The notes: generated by a model from the letters alone, not told the origin. A stretch of 64,000 bases of DNA from Amycolatopsis sp. CA-230715 (GCF_018736145.1 NZ_CP059997.1:9299501-9363500); one strand, 5' to 3'; counted from the first letter of the stretch, positions 38,641-50,200 are shown. Translations and numbers: made by a program.

Positions 38641-38914
38641 CGACCCACACCGCCGCGGCGGGCGCATCGCGAAGCCGGAGCACCAACTCGGTCATCTGCC
38701 GCACGGTACGGAAGTTGTCCATCTTGAGGTCCGGTCCGACGATCGCCACCTGGAAGTTCTGCTCGAGGTACACGACCAGCTCCATGGCGAACATGGACGA
38801 CACCAGCCCGGAGGCGAACAGGTCCTGTGTCGCGGGGACCTCAGCCTTCGTTCTCGTCTCCAGGAAGCTCCGCAGATCCTTCTCGATGGTGTCCCCGGTG
38901 ATCTGATCAGTCAC
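38630..38914 (-). CDS. Discrete acyl carrier protein (methoxymalonyl-ACP pathway, FkbJ-like)
   Basis: 94 residues. The phosphopantetheine site is Ser40 in LFASGLVSSMFAMELVVYLE; the GLVSS form is characteristic of ACPs that carry the glyceryl and methoxymalonyl units, unlike the GxDS of PKS ACPs. The ATG overlaps the stop of the upstream dehydrogenase gene (ATGA). Loaded methoxymalonyl-ACP would be delivered to the PKS by an acyltransferase. Confidence 0.9.
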   Translation of the reverse strand: MTDQITGDTIEKDLRSFLETRTKAEVPATQDLFASGLVSSMFAMELVVYLEQNFQVAIVGPDLKMDNFRTVRQMTELVLRLRDAPAAAVWVDGA

Positions 38915-39774
38915 GACATCGCCTTTCCGTACTCGTAGAAACCATGGCCCGTCTTCCGGCCGAGATCACCGTCGCGCACCTTCTGCAGCAGCAGGTCGCA
39001 CGGCTTGCAGTTCTGATCACCGGTCCGCTTGTACAGCGCGGCAAGGGAGTCGACGAGGTTGTCCAGCCCGATGAGGTCGGCGGTGCGCAGGGGGCCCGTC
39101 GGGTGGCCGAGGCATCCTTCCATCAACTCGTCCACCGCCTCCACCGTGGCGGTGCGCTGCTCCACGATCCGCGCCGCCGCGTTGATCATCGGGTGGAGCA
39201 GCCTGCTGGTGACGAAACCGGCGGCGTCGCCGACCAGGACCGCGCGCCGTCCCAGTGCCGTCAGCAGCGCAACCACGGCATCGACGGTGGCGTCGGCGGT
39301 TCGCGGACCCCGGCTGACCTCGACCATCCTGATCAGGTAGGAGGGGTTCATGAAATGAGTGCCGACTAGCTGTTCGGGCCGCGCGGTCCAGCCGGCCATC
39401 TCCGCGATGGGAATGCCCGAGGTGTTGGAGATCAGCGGGACACCCGGCCGCATCACAGCCGAAAGTTCGGCGAACACCTTCGCCTTCGTCCCGGCCGATT
39501 CAGTCACCGCCTCGATGACCGCCGTCGTGGGCCCGACCTCCGCGATCTCCGCGGTCGTGGTCAGCTCGCCCTGGCCGACCTCCGGCGGCAGCGCCCCCAT
39601 CAGCTGGGCGTGCCTCAGCTGCTGACGGATCCGGTCCCGCGCGGTCTCCAGCGTCGTGTCGTCGATGTCGACGAGCACCACCGGGATCCCGTGGCCGAGC
39701 GCGAGTGCGGCAATTCCGGTGCCCATCACCCCCGCTCCCACGATGGCGATGCGATGATCGGTTGGACTGGTCAT
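38911..39774 (-). CDS. 3-hydroxyacyl-CoA dehydrogenase-like enzyme (FkbK-like)
   Basis: 287 residues from the ATG at 39774. The Rossmann motif is IAIVGAGVMGTGIA followed by VVLVDIDD (NAD). The catalytic region includes ISNTSGIPIAEMAG, GTHFMNPSYL and the C-terminal GPLRTADLIGLDNL. In the pathway it oxidises the 2- or 3-hydroxyl of the glyceryl-derived ACP intermediate to build the hydroxymalonyl unit. A GTG at 39831 is possible but adds residues not shared by the family. The gene is coupled to the ACP gene. Confidence 0.88.
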   Translation of the reverse strand: MTSPTDHRIAIVGAGVMGTGIAALALGHGIPVVLVDIDDTTLETARDRIRQQLRHAQLMGALPPEVGQGELTTTAEIAEVGPTTAVIEAVTESAGTKAKVFAELSAVMRPGVPLISNTSGIPIAEMAGWTARPEQLVGTHFMNPSYLIRMVEVSRGPRTADATVDAVVALLTALGRRAVLVGDAAGFVTSRLLHPMINAAARIVEQRTATVEAVDELMEGCLGHPTGPLRTADLIGLDNLVDSLAALYKRTGDQNCKPCDLLLQKVRDGDLGRKTGHGFYEYGKAMS

Positions 39775-39834
39775 GTCGTTTCGGTAACTCCGTTCCGGGT
39801 CGGGTCCAAGTCGACGTTCCACAATGGACACGGC

Positions 39835-41058
39835 TCACAACCGGACCGGCAGCCGGGCAGGCCCGCGCAGGCTGATCCGGTCGTTCCACTCGACCTCCCC
39901 GTCCAGTCGCAACCCGGGAAAGCGCCGCACCAGCTCGCCGATGGCGATCTTGCCTTCGAGACGAGCGAGCGCCGCGCCGAGGCAGAAGTGGATTCCGCTG
40001 CCGAAGGAGAGCTGCCGGCGCGTGTTCGGCCGATCCACTCTCAGCCTCTCCGCGTCCGGTCCCCAAAACGCCTCGTCCCGGTTGGCCGAAGCCAGGTTGG
40101 CGAGAACGAACGACCGGGCGGGGATCACGTGCCCGCCGACTTCGTACGGCTCGAGGGTCACGCGTCTGCTGATGTGCACGGCTGTGTCGTAGCGCAGCAG
40201 TTCCTCGATCGCGTTGTCTTCCAGGTCCGGCCTGGCGCGCAAGAGCGCGAGCTGGTCCGGGTTGCGCAGCAGTGCGACAGTGCCGTTGGAGATCAGGTTC
40301 ACGGTGGTCTCGTGACCTGCGACGTAGAGCAGCGTGACCTGGGCGACCAGCTCTTCACCGTTGAGCACGTCCCCGCCCTCCTCCGCCGCGAGCAGCGCGG
40401 TGAGCAGGTCGTCGCCCGGGTTGTGCCGCTTCCAGGCGACCGCCTCGCCGATCATCGCCGTCAGCTCCACGTCGGCGGCCTCGACCGAGCGCAGCACGTC
40501 AGGTCCGGTCACGGGTTCGACGGAGCGCATGAGCGTGTCGGTGAGTGCGCGCAACCGGTCTTCGTCGGTCGGCGGCATGCCGAGCATTCGCGAGATCACG
40601 GTGAACGGCAGCGGGAACGCGAGCGCGGGAACGAGGTCGCCGCCGCCATCGCAAGCGAGCTCGTCGAGCGCGTCGCCGACGAGGTCGCGGATCAGCGGTT
40701 CCATGCTCTCGATCGCCCGCGGTGTGAACACCTTGGCGACCAGCTTGCGCAGCCGGGTGTGAGCCGGCGGGTCCCGGTCGAGCATGGCGAGCCCGCTCAG
40801 CCGCGGCTCGATCGGGACGCCCGCGTACTCGTAGGTCTTGCGGAACGGCCCGGCGCCGACGTTGCGCTGTTCGACCGACATTCCCGACCGCAACAAGGCG
40901 TGGACGTCGTCGTAGCGGCTGAGCATCCAGAAGCCGAGCGGATGGTCGTGTACCGGCACTTCCCTGCGCAACTGGGCGTAGTGCGGGTACGGGTCGTTCT
41001 TGAACTCCGGTGTGAACGGATTGAAGATGACGGACTCGTTCGCCGGCACGGCGGTCAT
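39835..41058 (-). CDS. Cytochrome P450 (cluster tailoring)
   Basis: 407 residues. The ATG at 41058 has AAGGAG upstream and overlaps the AT-AT-ER stop (ATGA). Canonical short actinobacterial P450: helix-I VAGHETTVNL, EELLRYDTAVH (ExxR) and haem loop FGSGIHFCLGAALARLE with Cys359. Location inside the operon indicates hydroxylation or epoxidation of the polyketide-peptide product. No ferredoxin gene is adjacent. Confidence 0.92.
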   Translation of the reverse strand: MTAVPANESVIFNPFTPEFKNDPYPHYAQLRREVPVHDHPLGFWMLSRYDDVHALLRSGMSVEQRNVGAGPFRKTYEYAGVPIEPRLSGLAMLDRDPPAHTRLRKLVAKVFTPRAIESMEPLIRDLVGDALDELACDGGGDLVPALAFPLPFTVISRMLGMPPTDEDRLRALTDTLMRSVEPVTGPDVLRSVEAADVELTAMIGEAVAWKRHNPGDDLLTALLAAEEGGDVLNGEELVAQVTLLYVAGHETTVNLISNGTVALLRNPDQLALLRARPDLEDNAIEELLRYDTAVHISRRVTLEPYEVGGHVIPARSFVLANLASANRDEAFWGPDAERLRVDRPNTRRQLSFGSGIHFCLGAALARLEGKIAIGELVRRFPGLRLDGEVEWNDRISLRGPARLPVRL

Positions 41059-44000
41059 GGTGATCTCCTTGTTCGCGAGGCCTCGGTACGCCCGGTCGCC
41101 ATCTGTTCCACGAGCCGCAGCCGCTCGGTGAGATGGGCTGCCGCACCCTCCATCAGGGTGTCGGCGATGGCCTCGATCGTGCGTGCCCGCCACCGATGCA
41201 TCGCGGTGTGGGCGACGACCTCGTTGAACGCACCCATCGCCGGACCGCAGTGGACCAGATAGTCGACCTTCGATCGCCGATCGCCCGTGACCGCAAGCCG
41301 GAAGCCGCGCGTGAAGTACCCCCGCAACACCGCAGCCAGCGCCGCCTTCGGATCCGCGCCGGCGACCACCGCTGGAGCACGCTCGCCCGGCAGGCAACGG
41401 TCGAGTAGCTGAGCCTGGGTCTCGTCGTCGAGTTCGGCGAACGAACCGTGCCCGCGCCACAGCTCGTACAACCGGGCCGCCCTGGCGGGGAACAAGATTC
41501 CGCGCTTGAGGTAGCGCGCCCGCACACCGGCCTCGAACAGGTCACCCCATGGGGCGGTGTCGACGTCGTACTCCCGCGCCTCCTGGAGGACGTCCTTCAC
41601 CGCGTCGCTGGTGGCCGCCTCCACCGAGCACTGGTTGACCGAACCGGTCAACACGAAATCGGCGCCCAGCAGGAAAGCCGCCGCGGCCGCCTCCGGGGTA
41701 CCGATTCCCCCCGCACATCCGACGTGCACCCGGTGACCGGGTAGGGCCGCCTCGTCCCGAAGCCGGAGGACCGCCGGCAGCAGGGCCAGCAGATCCGCCG
41801 TGCCGGTCAGCCAGCCACCGTCCGCCTCGGCGCACAGGTCGTCCGCCATCGGCCGGTCCGCGGCGGCGATGGCCTCGCGCTCGGTCACCTTTCCCGCCTC
41901 CACCAGGCGGCGTACCAGTGGGCGCGGGGGCGGGGCGAGGAATTCGGCGGCGGCATCGGTCCTGGACACCTTCGCGACGATCCGGCACCCCTTCAGCCGT
42001 AAGCGGGCCAATTCCTCGGTGATCAACGGATAACCGGACACCTCGACCAGACCGGCACCGTGCCGCAGCAGCACGTCGACCAGCGCAGCCTCCGACGCTC
42101 CGTGCTGGTAGAGCAGATTGACCCCGAACGCTCCGTCGGTCCCGAGATCGTCGGCCAGTCCCCGCAGCTCGCGCTCGACCTCATCGGTGGTGAGCCCTCC
42201 GGTTCCGAGGAAGCCGAGCAGACCCGCCTTGGCGGCGGAGCGCAGCATCTCCCTGCCGGACACGCCGCCATACATCGACCCGACCAGGTAAGCGCGCCGA
42301 AGCCCGTACCGTTCCCGGAAGCTGGCCGCGCCGAGCGTATCGGCGGTGAGCGTCGCCGTGCCTGCGGCGGCAGGCCGTAAGCCGCCGGCAGGCGAAGCCG
42401 TAGGGGCGGTCGCCGAGGGCTCGGCCGCCGGTAGCGGCGGCCCGGCGGCCACGATGCGCTTGACCAGCTTGGTCAGCACCTGACCTGGCCCGAGTTCCAC
42501 GAACTCGAAATCGCCTCGCCCCATCAGTCTTCGCACGGTGTCGGTCCACCGCACCGGCGAAGTGATCTGCGCCGTCAGCCGCTCGTTGAGCGTGTCGGCG
42601 GTGTACGGCATGGCATCGACGTTGGCGAGTACCGGGATCGACGGCTGGCGCAGGGTGAACTCGTCGAGGAAGCGTCCGAACGCCTCGGCAGCCGGACGCA
42701 TGTAACGGGAGTGCAGTGGTGCGCTGACGTTGAGCCGCACGGTTCGCGCGCCCACGGCCTCGAACGCGGAACAGGCCTCGTCCATCCGCTCGGCCGGACC
42801 GGAGACGACGAACTGGTCCATCGCGTTGTAGTTGGCCAGGTCCAGGCTCTCGAGGCCGGAATCCCGCAGAGCCCGCGTGACGGTTCCCTCGTCCACTCCG
42901 ACCACCGCCACCATCGAGCCGCCGGTGGCCGCGGCCATCACCGCGCCGCGGCGCTGCACCAGTCGCAGCCCGGTCTCGAAGTCGAAGACCCCGGCGGCGA
43001 ACAGAGCGACGTACTCGCCGAGGCTGTGCCCGATCAGGTAGTCGGGCGGCACGGGGTCCTGATCGATCCGGTCGAGGTAGGCAAGCGCGCCGACCACGTA
43101 GAGCGCGGGCTGTGTGAACTCCGTGCGGCCCAGCCGGCGCTCCGGGTCTGCCAGGCACAGCTCTTCGATCGAGTAGCCGAGCACCCGGTCGGCGGTCGCT
43201 GTCTCGACGGGGAACCGGTCGAACAGCCCCTTGCCCATCAACTTCCGCTGCGACCCCTGTCCGGGGAACCCGTAGACCTTCATTCCGTGCGCCTTTCTGA
43301 CCTGTCGCATCGGAGCAGCACGCGATCGCACCTGCTCCAGCAGATCGGTGTCCTTGCTGAACGGGTTCAAAAGCGGCAGCGACTCCGAGCTCGTCCCCGG
43401 CGGGAGGTGGAAGCGCACGAAGTTGTGCAGGCTGCTCGAGGGGCCGAGGTCGAGGTAGCGGAACTCGCCCCGGCCCCGCAGCCGGGCCATCGCCTGCCCG
43501 AACTCGACCGGCCGCCTGGCCACGTGCCGGAAGTGTTCCGCAGTCGGCCGCTGCACCAACGCGCCGTCCACGCAGGAGGTCCAGGGGATCCGAGGCGGCG
43601 CGAACCGCACCCCGGCGAAGTGGTCCCGGCATCGGTCCAGCACTTCGTCGATCAAGTGGGAATGGAAGGCGTACTCGACCGGCAGGCGGAGGAACGGCAC
43701 ATCCGCATCGTGGAGAGCCACCTCCGCACGGGCGAGCGCCTCTCGCGTCCCCGCGACGACGAAGTTGCCCGGGTAATTTCGGGCGGCTATCTCGCACTCG
43801 CGCAGTTCCGGAACCCGGTCCGCTACTTCGAGCTCGGCGAGCACCGCGAGCATTCCACCGGGCGGGCCGGTGCGCAGTGCGGTGGCCTGCCGGGTCAACG
43901 ACCGCAGGCAGTCGACCGCGTCCATGCTGCCGGCCACGACAGCCGCCGCGTACTCGCCGAGGCTGGCGCCGAGGACGTGGTCCGGCGTTATCCCGAGCGC

Positions 44001-44270
44001 GGACAGCGTCTCCACCAGCGCGAGCTCGACCATGACGATGGCAGGATGGGTGATCCTGGTGTCGATCAGGACGTCGCCCTTGGACTTCGCCGGGTCGTGG
44101 ATCCGTGCGAGTACCGACTCGCCGGTTTCCGCAGCCACCACCGCGTCGTACCGGCACAGTGCCGCGCGGAACACCTCGTTGTCGTCGTAGAGGCCTTTGC
44201 CCATCTGGTAGTACTGCGAACCCTGTCCGGGGAACATGAACACGACGGGCAGCTCAGCCGGTGTGCGCAT
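41055..44270 (-). CDS. Trans-acting acyltransferase: AT-AT-enoyl reductase
   Basis: 1,071 residues. AT1 (about 8-295) starts FMFPGQGSQYYQM; its elbow reads GASLGEYAAA with Ser103, so the usual His of GHSLG is Ala. AT2 (about 330-615) has FPGQGSQRKLM, GHSLGEYVALF with Ser416, and QRRGAVMAAA with the malonyl-binding Arg. From about 650 a PfaD-type FMN enoyl reductase follows (LVGSMYGGVSGREMLR, GCAGGIGTPEAAAAAFLLGA, VLTGSVNQ). Tandem AT-AT(-ER) proteins serve AT-less PKS modules; one AT loads malonyl, the other is often an acyl hydrolase that clears stalled chains. It follows the giant PKS-NRPS gene by 2 bp and should load its AT-less modules. The ER may act in trans. Confidence 0.92.
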   Translation of the reverse strand: MRTPAELPVVFMFPGQGSQYYQMGKGLYDDNEVFRAALCRYDAVVAAETGESVLARIHDPAKSKGDVLIDTRITHPAIVMVELALVETLSALGITPDHVLGASLGEYAAAVVAGSMDAVDCLRSLTRQATALRTGPPGGMLAVLAELEVADRVPELRECEIAARNYPGNFVVAGTREALARAEVALHDADVPFLRLPVEYAFHSHLIDEVLDRCRDHFAGVRFAPPRIPWTSCVDGALVQRPTAEHFRHVARRPVEFGQAMARLRGRGEFRYLDLGPSSSLHNFVRFHLPPGTSSESLPLLNPFSKDTDLLEQVRSRAAPMRQVRKAHGMKVYGFPGQGSQRKLMGKGLFDRFPVETATADRVLGYSIEELCLADPERRLGRTEFTQPALYVVGALAYLDRIDQDPVPPDYLIGHSLGEYVALFAAGVFDFETGLRLVQRRGAVMAAATGGSMVAVVGVDEGTVTRALRDSGLESLDLANYNAMDQFVVSGPAERMDEACSAFEAVGARTVRLNVSAPLHSRYMRPAAEAFGRFLDEFTLRQPSIPVLANVDAMPYTADTLNERLTAQITSPVRWTDTVRRLMGRGDFEFVELGPGQVLTKLVKRIVAAGPPLPAAEPSATAPTASPAGGLRPAAAGTATLTADTLGAASFRERYGLRRAYLVGSMYGGVSGREMLRSAAKAGLLGFLGTGGLTTDEVERELRGLADDLGTDGAFGVNLLYQHGASEAALVDVLLRHGAGLVEVSGYPLITEELARLRLKGCRIVAKVSRTDAAAEFLAPPPRPLVRRLVEAGKVTEREAIAAADRPMADDLCAEADGGWLTGTADLLALLPAVLRLRDEAALPGHRVHVGCAGGIGTPEAAAAAFLLGADFVLTGSVNQCSVEAATSDAVKDVLQEAREYDVDTAPWGDLFEAGVRARYLKRGILFPARAARLYELWRGHGSFAELDDETQAQLLDRCLPGERAPAVVAGADPKAALAAVLRGYFTRGFRLAVTGDRRSKVDYLVHCGPAMGAFNEVVAHTAMHRWRARTIEAIADTLMEGAAAHLTERLRLVEQMATGRTEASRTRRSP

Positions 44271-44272
44271 GT

Positions 44273-47200
44273 TCAGTCTCCTGCCGCACGTTCCGGTCGC
44301 GGCCCAGCCGGCGAGTAGCTGTCCCAGAACAGGCCGACGCCGGGGCTACCCGCGCTGGTCCCCCGGATGACGACCTTCCGGTCCAGCGCGGGTTCCGGCA
44401 GCGCCATCCGGGTTCCTTGCACACCGGCCGGTGCCGGGGCGATCAGCAGGTGCGCGTTCGTACCGCCGTCGGCGAAGCAGTTGAGCGCGGCGACCTCAGC
44501 CGAGCTCGGCCATGGATGTACTCCCCGCGGGAAGTACATCGACGACGCGTCCAGGTCGAAGTGGTCCAGCGGCTGCTGCCCCGACCGGAACGGCACCTGC
44601 TCGCGGTGGTGCAGCATCAGCACCACCTTGATGAAGGCTGCGATCCCTTCGGCGGCAAGCGGATGGCCGATGTTCGGCTTCACCGAACCGAGTGCCACCC
44701 GCCCGGCACGGCCAGTGCCGTACACCGCTTCGACCGCCTTGAGTTCGAGCAGGTCGGTGACGGTGGATCCGGAGCCGTTGGCCTCCACCCAGCCGACATC
44801 CTCCGGTCGCTGGCCAGCGCGCTGCAACGCCTCCCGCATAACCTCGGTCTGCGCATGGAGGTTCGGTGTGGAAGGCCCCGCGGTCCGCCCGTCGTTGTTG
44901 ATGGCAATGCCCTTGAGCACGGCCAGCACCCGGTCCCCGTCGGCCTGGGCGCGATCCAGCGACTTGAGCACGACGACGCCGGCACCCTCACCGAGAACCA
45001 GGCCGGCCGCCCGCCGGTCGAACAGGTGGAACTCGGCGCCGGGGTTCAGCAATCCGCGCTGGCCGAACACCCGGTGCGCGCTGTCGTCGGAGAGCAGACT
45101 CACCCCGGCGACGACGGCCGACTCGATGTTCCCCGCGCGTAGCGCCTGCGCTGCCATGTCCATCGCCACCAGTGCCGATGAGCAGGCGGTGTCGGTGACC
45201 AGACTCGGGCCCCGGAAGTCGAAGAACTGCGAGAGGTTGGCGGAGAGGTAGTTCTGGCCGGTGACCACGACCGGGTTCCTGGCCCGCTCGAGCCGGTCGG
45301 CGTCCGGCATGTGGCCGCCCCTGCCCCCGACGTACACCCCGATGCGGCGGCCCTTGAGCTCCGCGGGCCGGTACCCGGCGTGGTGCACGGCCCTGTTCAC
45401 CTCGTCCAACAGCAGAAGTGCCTGGGGATCCATGGCCGTGGCATCCGCCTCGGACAGCAGGAAGGACTCCGCGTCGAAGCGCAGCTCATCGGGCAGCAGT
45501 CCCGCGTGATAGCCGATCGGCCGGCCGAAGCGGTGCCCGGGGATGGGGCGCAACGCCGAGCCGCCCTGTCGGAGCAGTTCCCAGTACTCGGTGATGGACG
45601 CGGCGCGGGGGAACCTGCAGGACAGGCCGACCACTGCGATGTCTCCGCTGGTCGGTACCGGGGAGGCGACGACCGGCACCACCTTGGACGTGCGCACCGC
45701 CGGTGTGCCGGACGGGCCCGCGCCGAAGGCCGCGACCAGCTCCTGCGGGTGGTGCTCCCCCAAATACGTCCCGAATTCGTCGGCGCTGGGGTACTCCAGC
45801 AACGAAGACGGGTCGATCGACGCGTCGATCCGCTTCCCGAGGGTCTGCACGAGTTGGGAGACGAGGATCGAATCGATGCCGTAGTCGTGCAGCGGAACGT
45901 CCCCCGTGAGCTTGGCCCGGTCGAACCGGAGTTCCGCCGCGACCTGGTCGAGCAGCCACGAGGCCACCCCGTCGACGGCCTGCCGAAGCCCGTCAGGCGT
46001 CGCCTTCCGCGCTGCCTCCGGGTCCGGGCGCCGGTCCACGTCCGAACCAAGCCGGCGGTCGGTCAACCGCTCCGGGCGCCAATCGGCACCCGGCCGCACC
46101 ACCGCCGGCATGACGACGCGCGCACCACTGGCGAGCGCTCGCTCCAGAAGGTCGAGTCCCTGCTCGTCCGACAAGGCGGCCAGCCCGGAGGTCTGGTAGG
46201 TCGCGCTTCGCGCCTCCCCCATGCCGGTGTCCTTCCAGCTCGGCCACTGCACGCTGACCAGCGGTAGGCCGTGCGGGCGCGTTTCAGCGACCGCGTCGAG
46301 GTAAGCGTTGGCCATGGCGTAGTCGCTCTGCCCGACCGCGAGCGCGGGAACGGCAGCGGCGACCGAGGAGTAGAGGACGAACAGACGTAACGGCTCGTCG
46401 CGGAAGCACTCGACGAGCGTGTCGAGGCCGGATATCTTCGGGCCGATCACGCGCTCGATCCTGGCCAGCGGCTTGCGAACGAAGGCAGGGTTCTCCGCGT
46501 CGGTGAAGCCCGCACTGTGGATCACTCCGCCGATCGGGCCGAACCGCGTCTTGACGTCCGCCACCGCCGCGGCGGTCGCCGCCCTGTCGTCCAGCGGCAC
46601 GCTGAGCACCAGCAGTTCCACGCCCTGGTCCACCAGTTCCGTCAGGGGACGCAGCTTGCGGCCGAGCGCGGTGTCCCCAGCGACATGTGCGGCCCATTCG
46701 GCTCGCGGAGGCAGCACTTCGCGGCCGGTGAGGACCAGCTTGCGAACCCCGTGCCTGGCGACGAAATGCCGGGCGCTCAACAGGCCGATCCCACGGGTAC
46801 CGCCGGTCACCCAGAGCACGTGGCCGTCCGGGAAGCGCAGCTCGTTCCGCGGTTCGGCGTCCAGTTCGCGTAGCTCCGCCCGATGCCGCGCACCGTCGTG
46901 GTACGAGATCTGGGCGGGCGATTCGGCGATCCGGAGTTCGCTTGCGATCCATTGGCAAACCTGCTCGTCCGTGGCAGCCCCCACCGCCACGTGGCGGGAC
47001 CGGATGTGCTGGTACTCGCTCTGGAGCATCCGGTACAACCCAGCCCGCGCCGCGCCGCCGGATCCGGCCGCGCTACCCCGGCTGACGAGAAGCATGGTCA
47101 ACTCGCGCCTGTCCCGGTCGGCTACCACCCGTTGTAACCAGCTCAACCAAGCGGTCAGCCCGGAGTGGCCGGCGGTCTGCCCTCGATTCGCGCATCCGGC

Positions 47201-50200
47201 CAGGTCCAGCACCGCGTCGAAGCGATCCCCGCTGGTGCTGGCCGTGAGCTGGTCGATGGTGAGTGTCTCCGTGCCCGGCAACGTGGTGGTGAGCCGAGCG
47301 GCCAGCTCTTCGGTTCCCGGCGCCGCCAGGATGGCGATCCGGCCGGGCAGCGGGGCGTTCCGCGACGGCTCGGCGGGCACCCATCGCCGAGTCAACAAGA
47401 GCCCCGAGGCGGGCACGGCGAGTTCGGCATCCGCCGCCGCCAGCCATATCCGTTCGCCGTCGAAGGGATAGCCGGGAAGTGACACCCGGCGGCACAGCGC
47501 TCCGCGGTGCAGCGCCGACCAGTCGACCTGCCTGCCGGAGGTCCACGCAGCGGCGTACGCCTCGGGGTCCGCCGGCAACGGTTCGACAACGTCAAGTGGC
47601 CTGCGCGGATCGACAACGCCGGTCCAGCTGTCGTTCGGTTCGCCACCGGCGACGAATTCGTCGAGACGCCCCACCAGTTCCGCCACGTCCACGAAGCGGA
47701 TGGCGAGCCGATGTGCCATTGCCTCGCGACCGGATTGCAGTGTCCAGGCGAGATCGCGCGGGGCGCACCCAGTGTCCCGCAGCTGTCCGGCCAGCCTGCG
47801 CGCCTGCGCGACCAGCCGATCGGCATCCCGTGCCGACAGCACCGCCAGCTGCGGCCCCGCCGGAGCGGTCGGCGGCTCCGGTGCGCCAAGGTACTCCTGC
47901 AGAACGACATGTGCGTTCGTGCCGCCGGCGCCGAACGAGCTCACACCTGCCGCTCGCGGCTGCACCGTGCCATCCGCCAGCGTGCGACGCGGCCATGGCG
48001 CCACCTCACGCTGAACGTCGAACGGGGTCGATGCGAAGTCGATGTTCGGGTTGGTCTCTGCGGCGTGCAGCGAGGGGGCCAGTTCACCGTGGCGCATCTG
48101 CAGCAGCACCTTCGTGACCGCCGCGATACCGGCCGCCGACTCGGCATGCCCGATATTGGACTTCACCGACCCGATCGGCAGCCGCTCCGGCAGATCACCC
48201 TGGAACGCCCGCATCATGCCGGCGATCTCCACCGGATCGCCGAGCGCCGTACCGGTGCCGTGCGCCTCCACGTAGTTCAGGTCCGCCGGGCGCATGCCCG
48301 CGCGGTCGAGCGCGGCACGGACCAAATCACCCTGCGCTTTCGGGTTCGGCACCGTGAACCCGCGCCCCGTTCCGCCGTGATTCACCGCGGTGCCCTTGAC
48401 CACCGCCAGGATGCGGTCCCCGTCGGCCACCGCGGCGTCGAGGCTCTTGAGCAGCACGGCGCCGGACCCCTCCGCCGGGACGTACCCGGTACCGCCTGCC
48501 CCGAAGCTGCGGCACCGGCCGTCGTCCGACAGGAAACCGCGCCACGCGAGCTGCAGGTACTTCGCGGGATGAGTGGTGATGTTGACGCCGCCGGCGACGG
48601 CGACCTCGCAGTCACCGTTGCGGATCGCCAGGCACGCCTGATGGATCGCAACCAACGCGGATGAGCACATCGTGTCGAGACCGACGCTGGGGCCGGTGAA
48701 GTCGAAGAAGTACGACACCCGGTTGGCCGCCGAGGCGAAGGACGAATGCGGCGGCAGCCCCTCACCGCGCAACGCTTCCCGCACCCCGTACAGCTGGTAC
48801 TGGCCGTACATCATGCCCACGAACACACCCGTGCGCGTGCCGCGCAGCTGTTCGCGGGTGTAGCCGGCGTCCTCCATCAGATGCCATACCGTCTCCAGGA
48901 ACACCCGCTCCTGGGGATCGGTGTGTTCGGCCTCGATCTGCGACATGCGGAAGAACAGCGGGTCGAAGCGATCGGCACCCCGGATGAAGCCGCCCCACCT
49001 GCCATAGGTCTTGCCGACGGCCGACCTGTCGGCGTCGTAGAAACGGCTGTTGTCCCATCGCTCCCGGGGAATTTCCACGACGCTGTCCCGACCGGCACGG
49101 AGGTTGCGCCAGAATTCGTCCACATCATCGGCGTCCGGGTAACGGCCGGCCACGCCGATGATCGCGATGTCGTCCTCGGCGACCGCCTGCCGCGGCGACG
49201 AAGCTGGCTCGGCGGCCACGGCCGCCACCTCGACGAACGCGCCGGGGTGTTCCTCGGTCAGGTGGTTCGCCAGGTCGCGGACCGTCATGTGCTCGAACAG
49301 CAAAGTCTTCGACAACGGACCGAGGCGTTCCTCGAGCCTCCGTGTCACGGCCAGCGTGATCAGCGAGTCCAGGCCGTAGTCGTCGAACGGCTCGGTGGCG
49401 ATGATCTCCGTCTCGGGCAGTTTCAGTTCCTCGGCCATGATCCCGGTCAGCCACCGCTCTGCCGTGACCTGGGAGCCTGCGACCGCCTTCGGCCGAACCG
49501 GCTCCTCGTCGACAGCGGGCCTTTGGTTGACCGCGGACAGGATCCTGGCTGGGTCCCCGGGAGCGAGCAGCACCCTCGCCGCGGTGCCGGCCATCGCGCC
49601 CTCGAGTGCCTCCAGCGCGGAGCCGGTTCGCACCACTCGCATACCCGTTTCCCGAGTCATGCGCCGCTGACCGGCCGCGTCGACCCGCATCCCGCCATCG
49701 GCCCAAACCGGCCACGCCGCGGCCAGGGTGCGCCCGTGCCGCAAGCCCTGCCGTCGTTGCTCCTCCCGGCGCTCGGCGAAGTGGTCGAGGAAGGCGTTGG
49801 CGAAGGCGTAGTCGGTCTGGCCGACATTGCCGAACGCCGCCGCAGCCGACGAGAAGGCCACGAAGTAGTCCAGCGGGTCGTCCCGCGTCGCCTCGTCCAG
49901 CCACACCGTGCCATGGACCTTGGCCGCCAGCACCGCGTCCACGTCTGCCCGGTCCTTGCCGTGCAGCAAGCCGTCCCTCAGTACCCCGGCGAGGTGCAGA
50001 ACGCCGCTGATGGAACCGTGCGAGCGGCGTACGTCGGTGACCAGCGCGCGCACCGCTGCGACGTCCGAGACGTCCGCCAACATCGTCCGCGCCCCGATGG
50101 CCTCGATCCGTGCCCGAGCCGCCGGATCCGGAGCGGTGCGGGAGACGAGCACGACCCGGCCCCCGCTCGTCCTCGTCACGTGCTCGGCGAGCAGCAGGCC

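Noticed and set aside
39610..41262. A 550-codon open frame on the plus strand opposite the P450 gene
   Set aside because: It mirrors codon bias of the P450 and AT genes, has no recognisable domain and no ribosome site.
42711..44318. A 535-codon plus-strand frame opposite the AT-AT protein
   Set aside because: Composition rich in Arg, His, Gln and Val without motifs; the minus-strand gene has clear catalytic motifs across the whole length.
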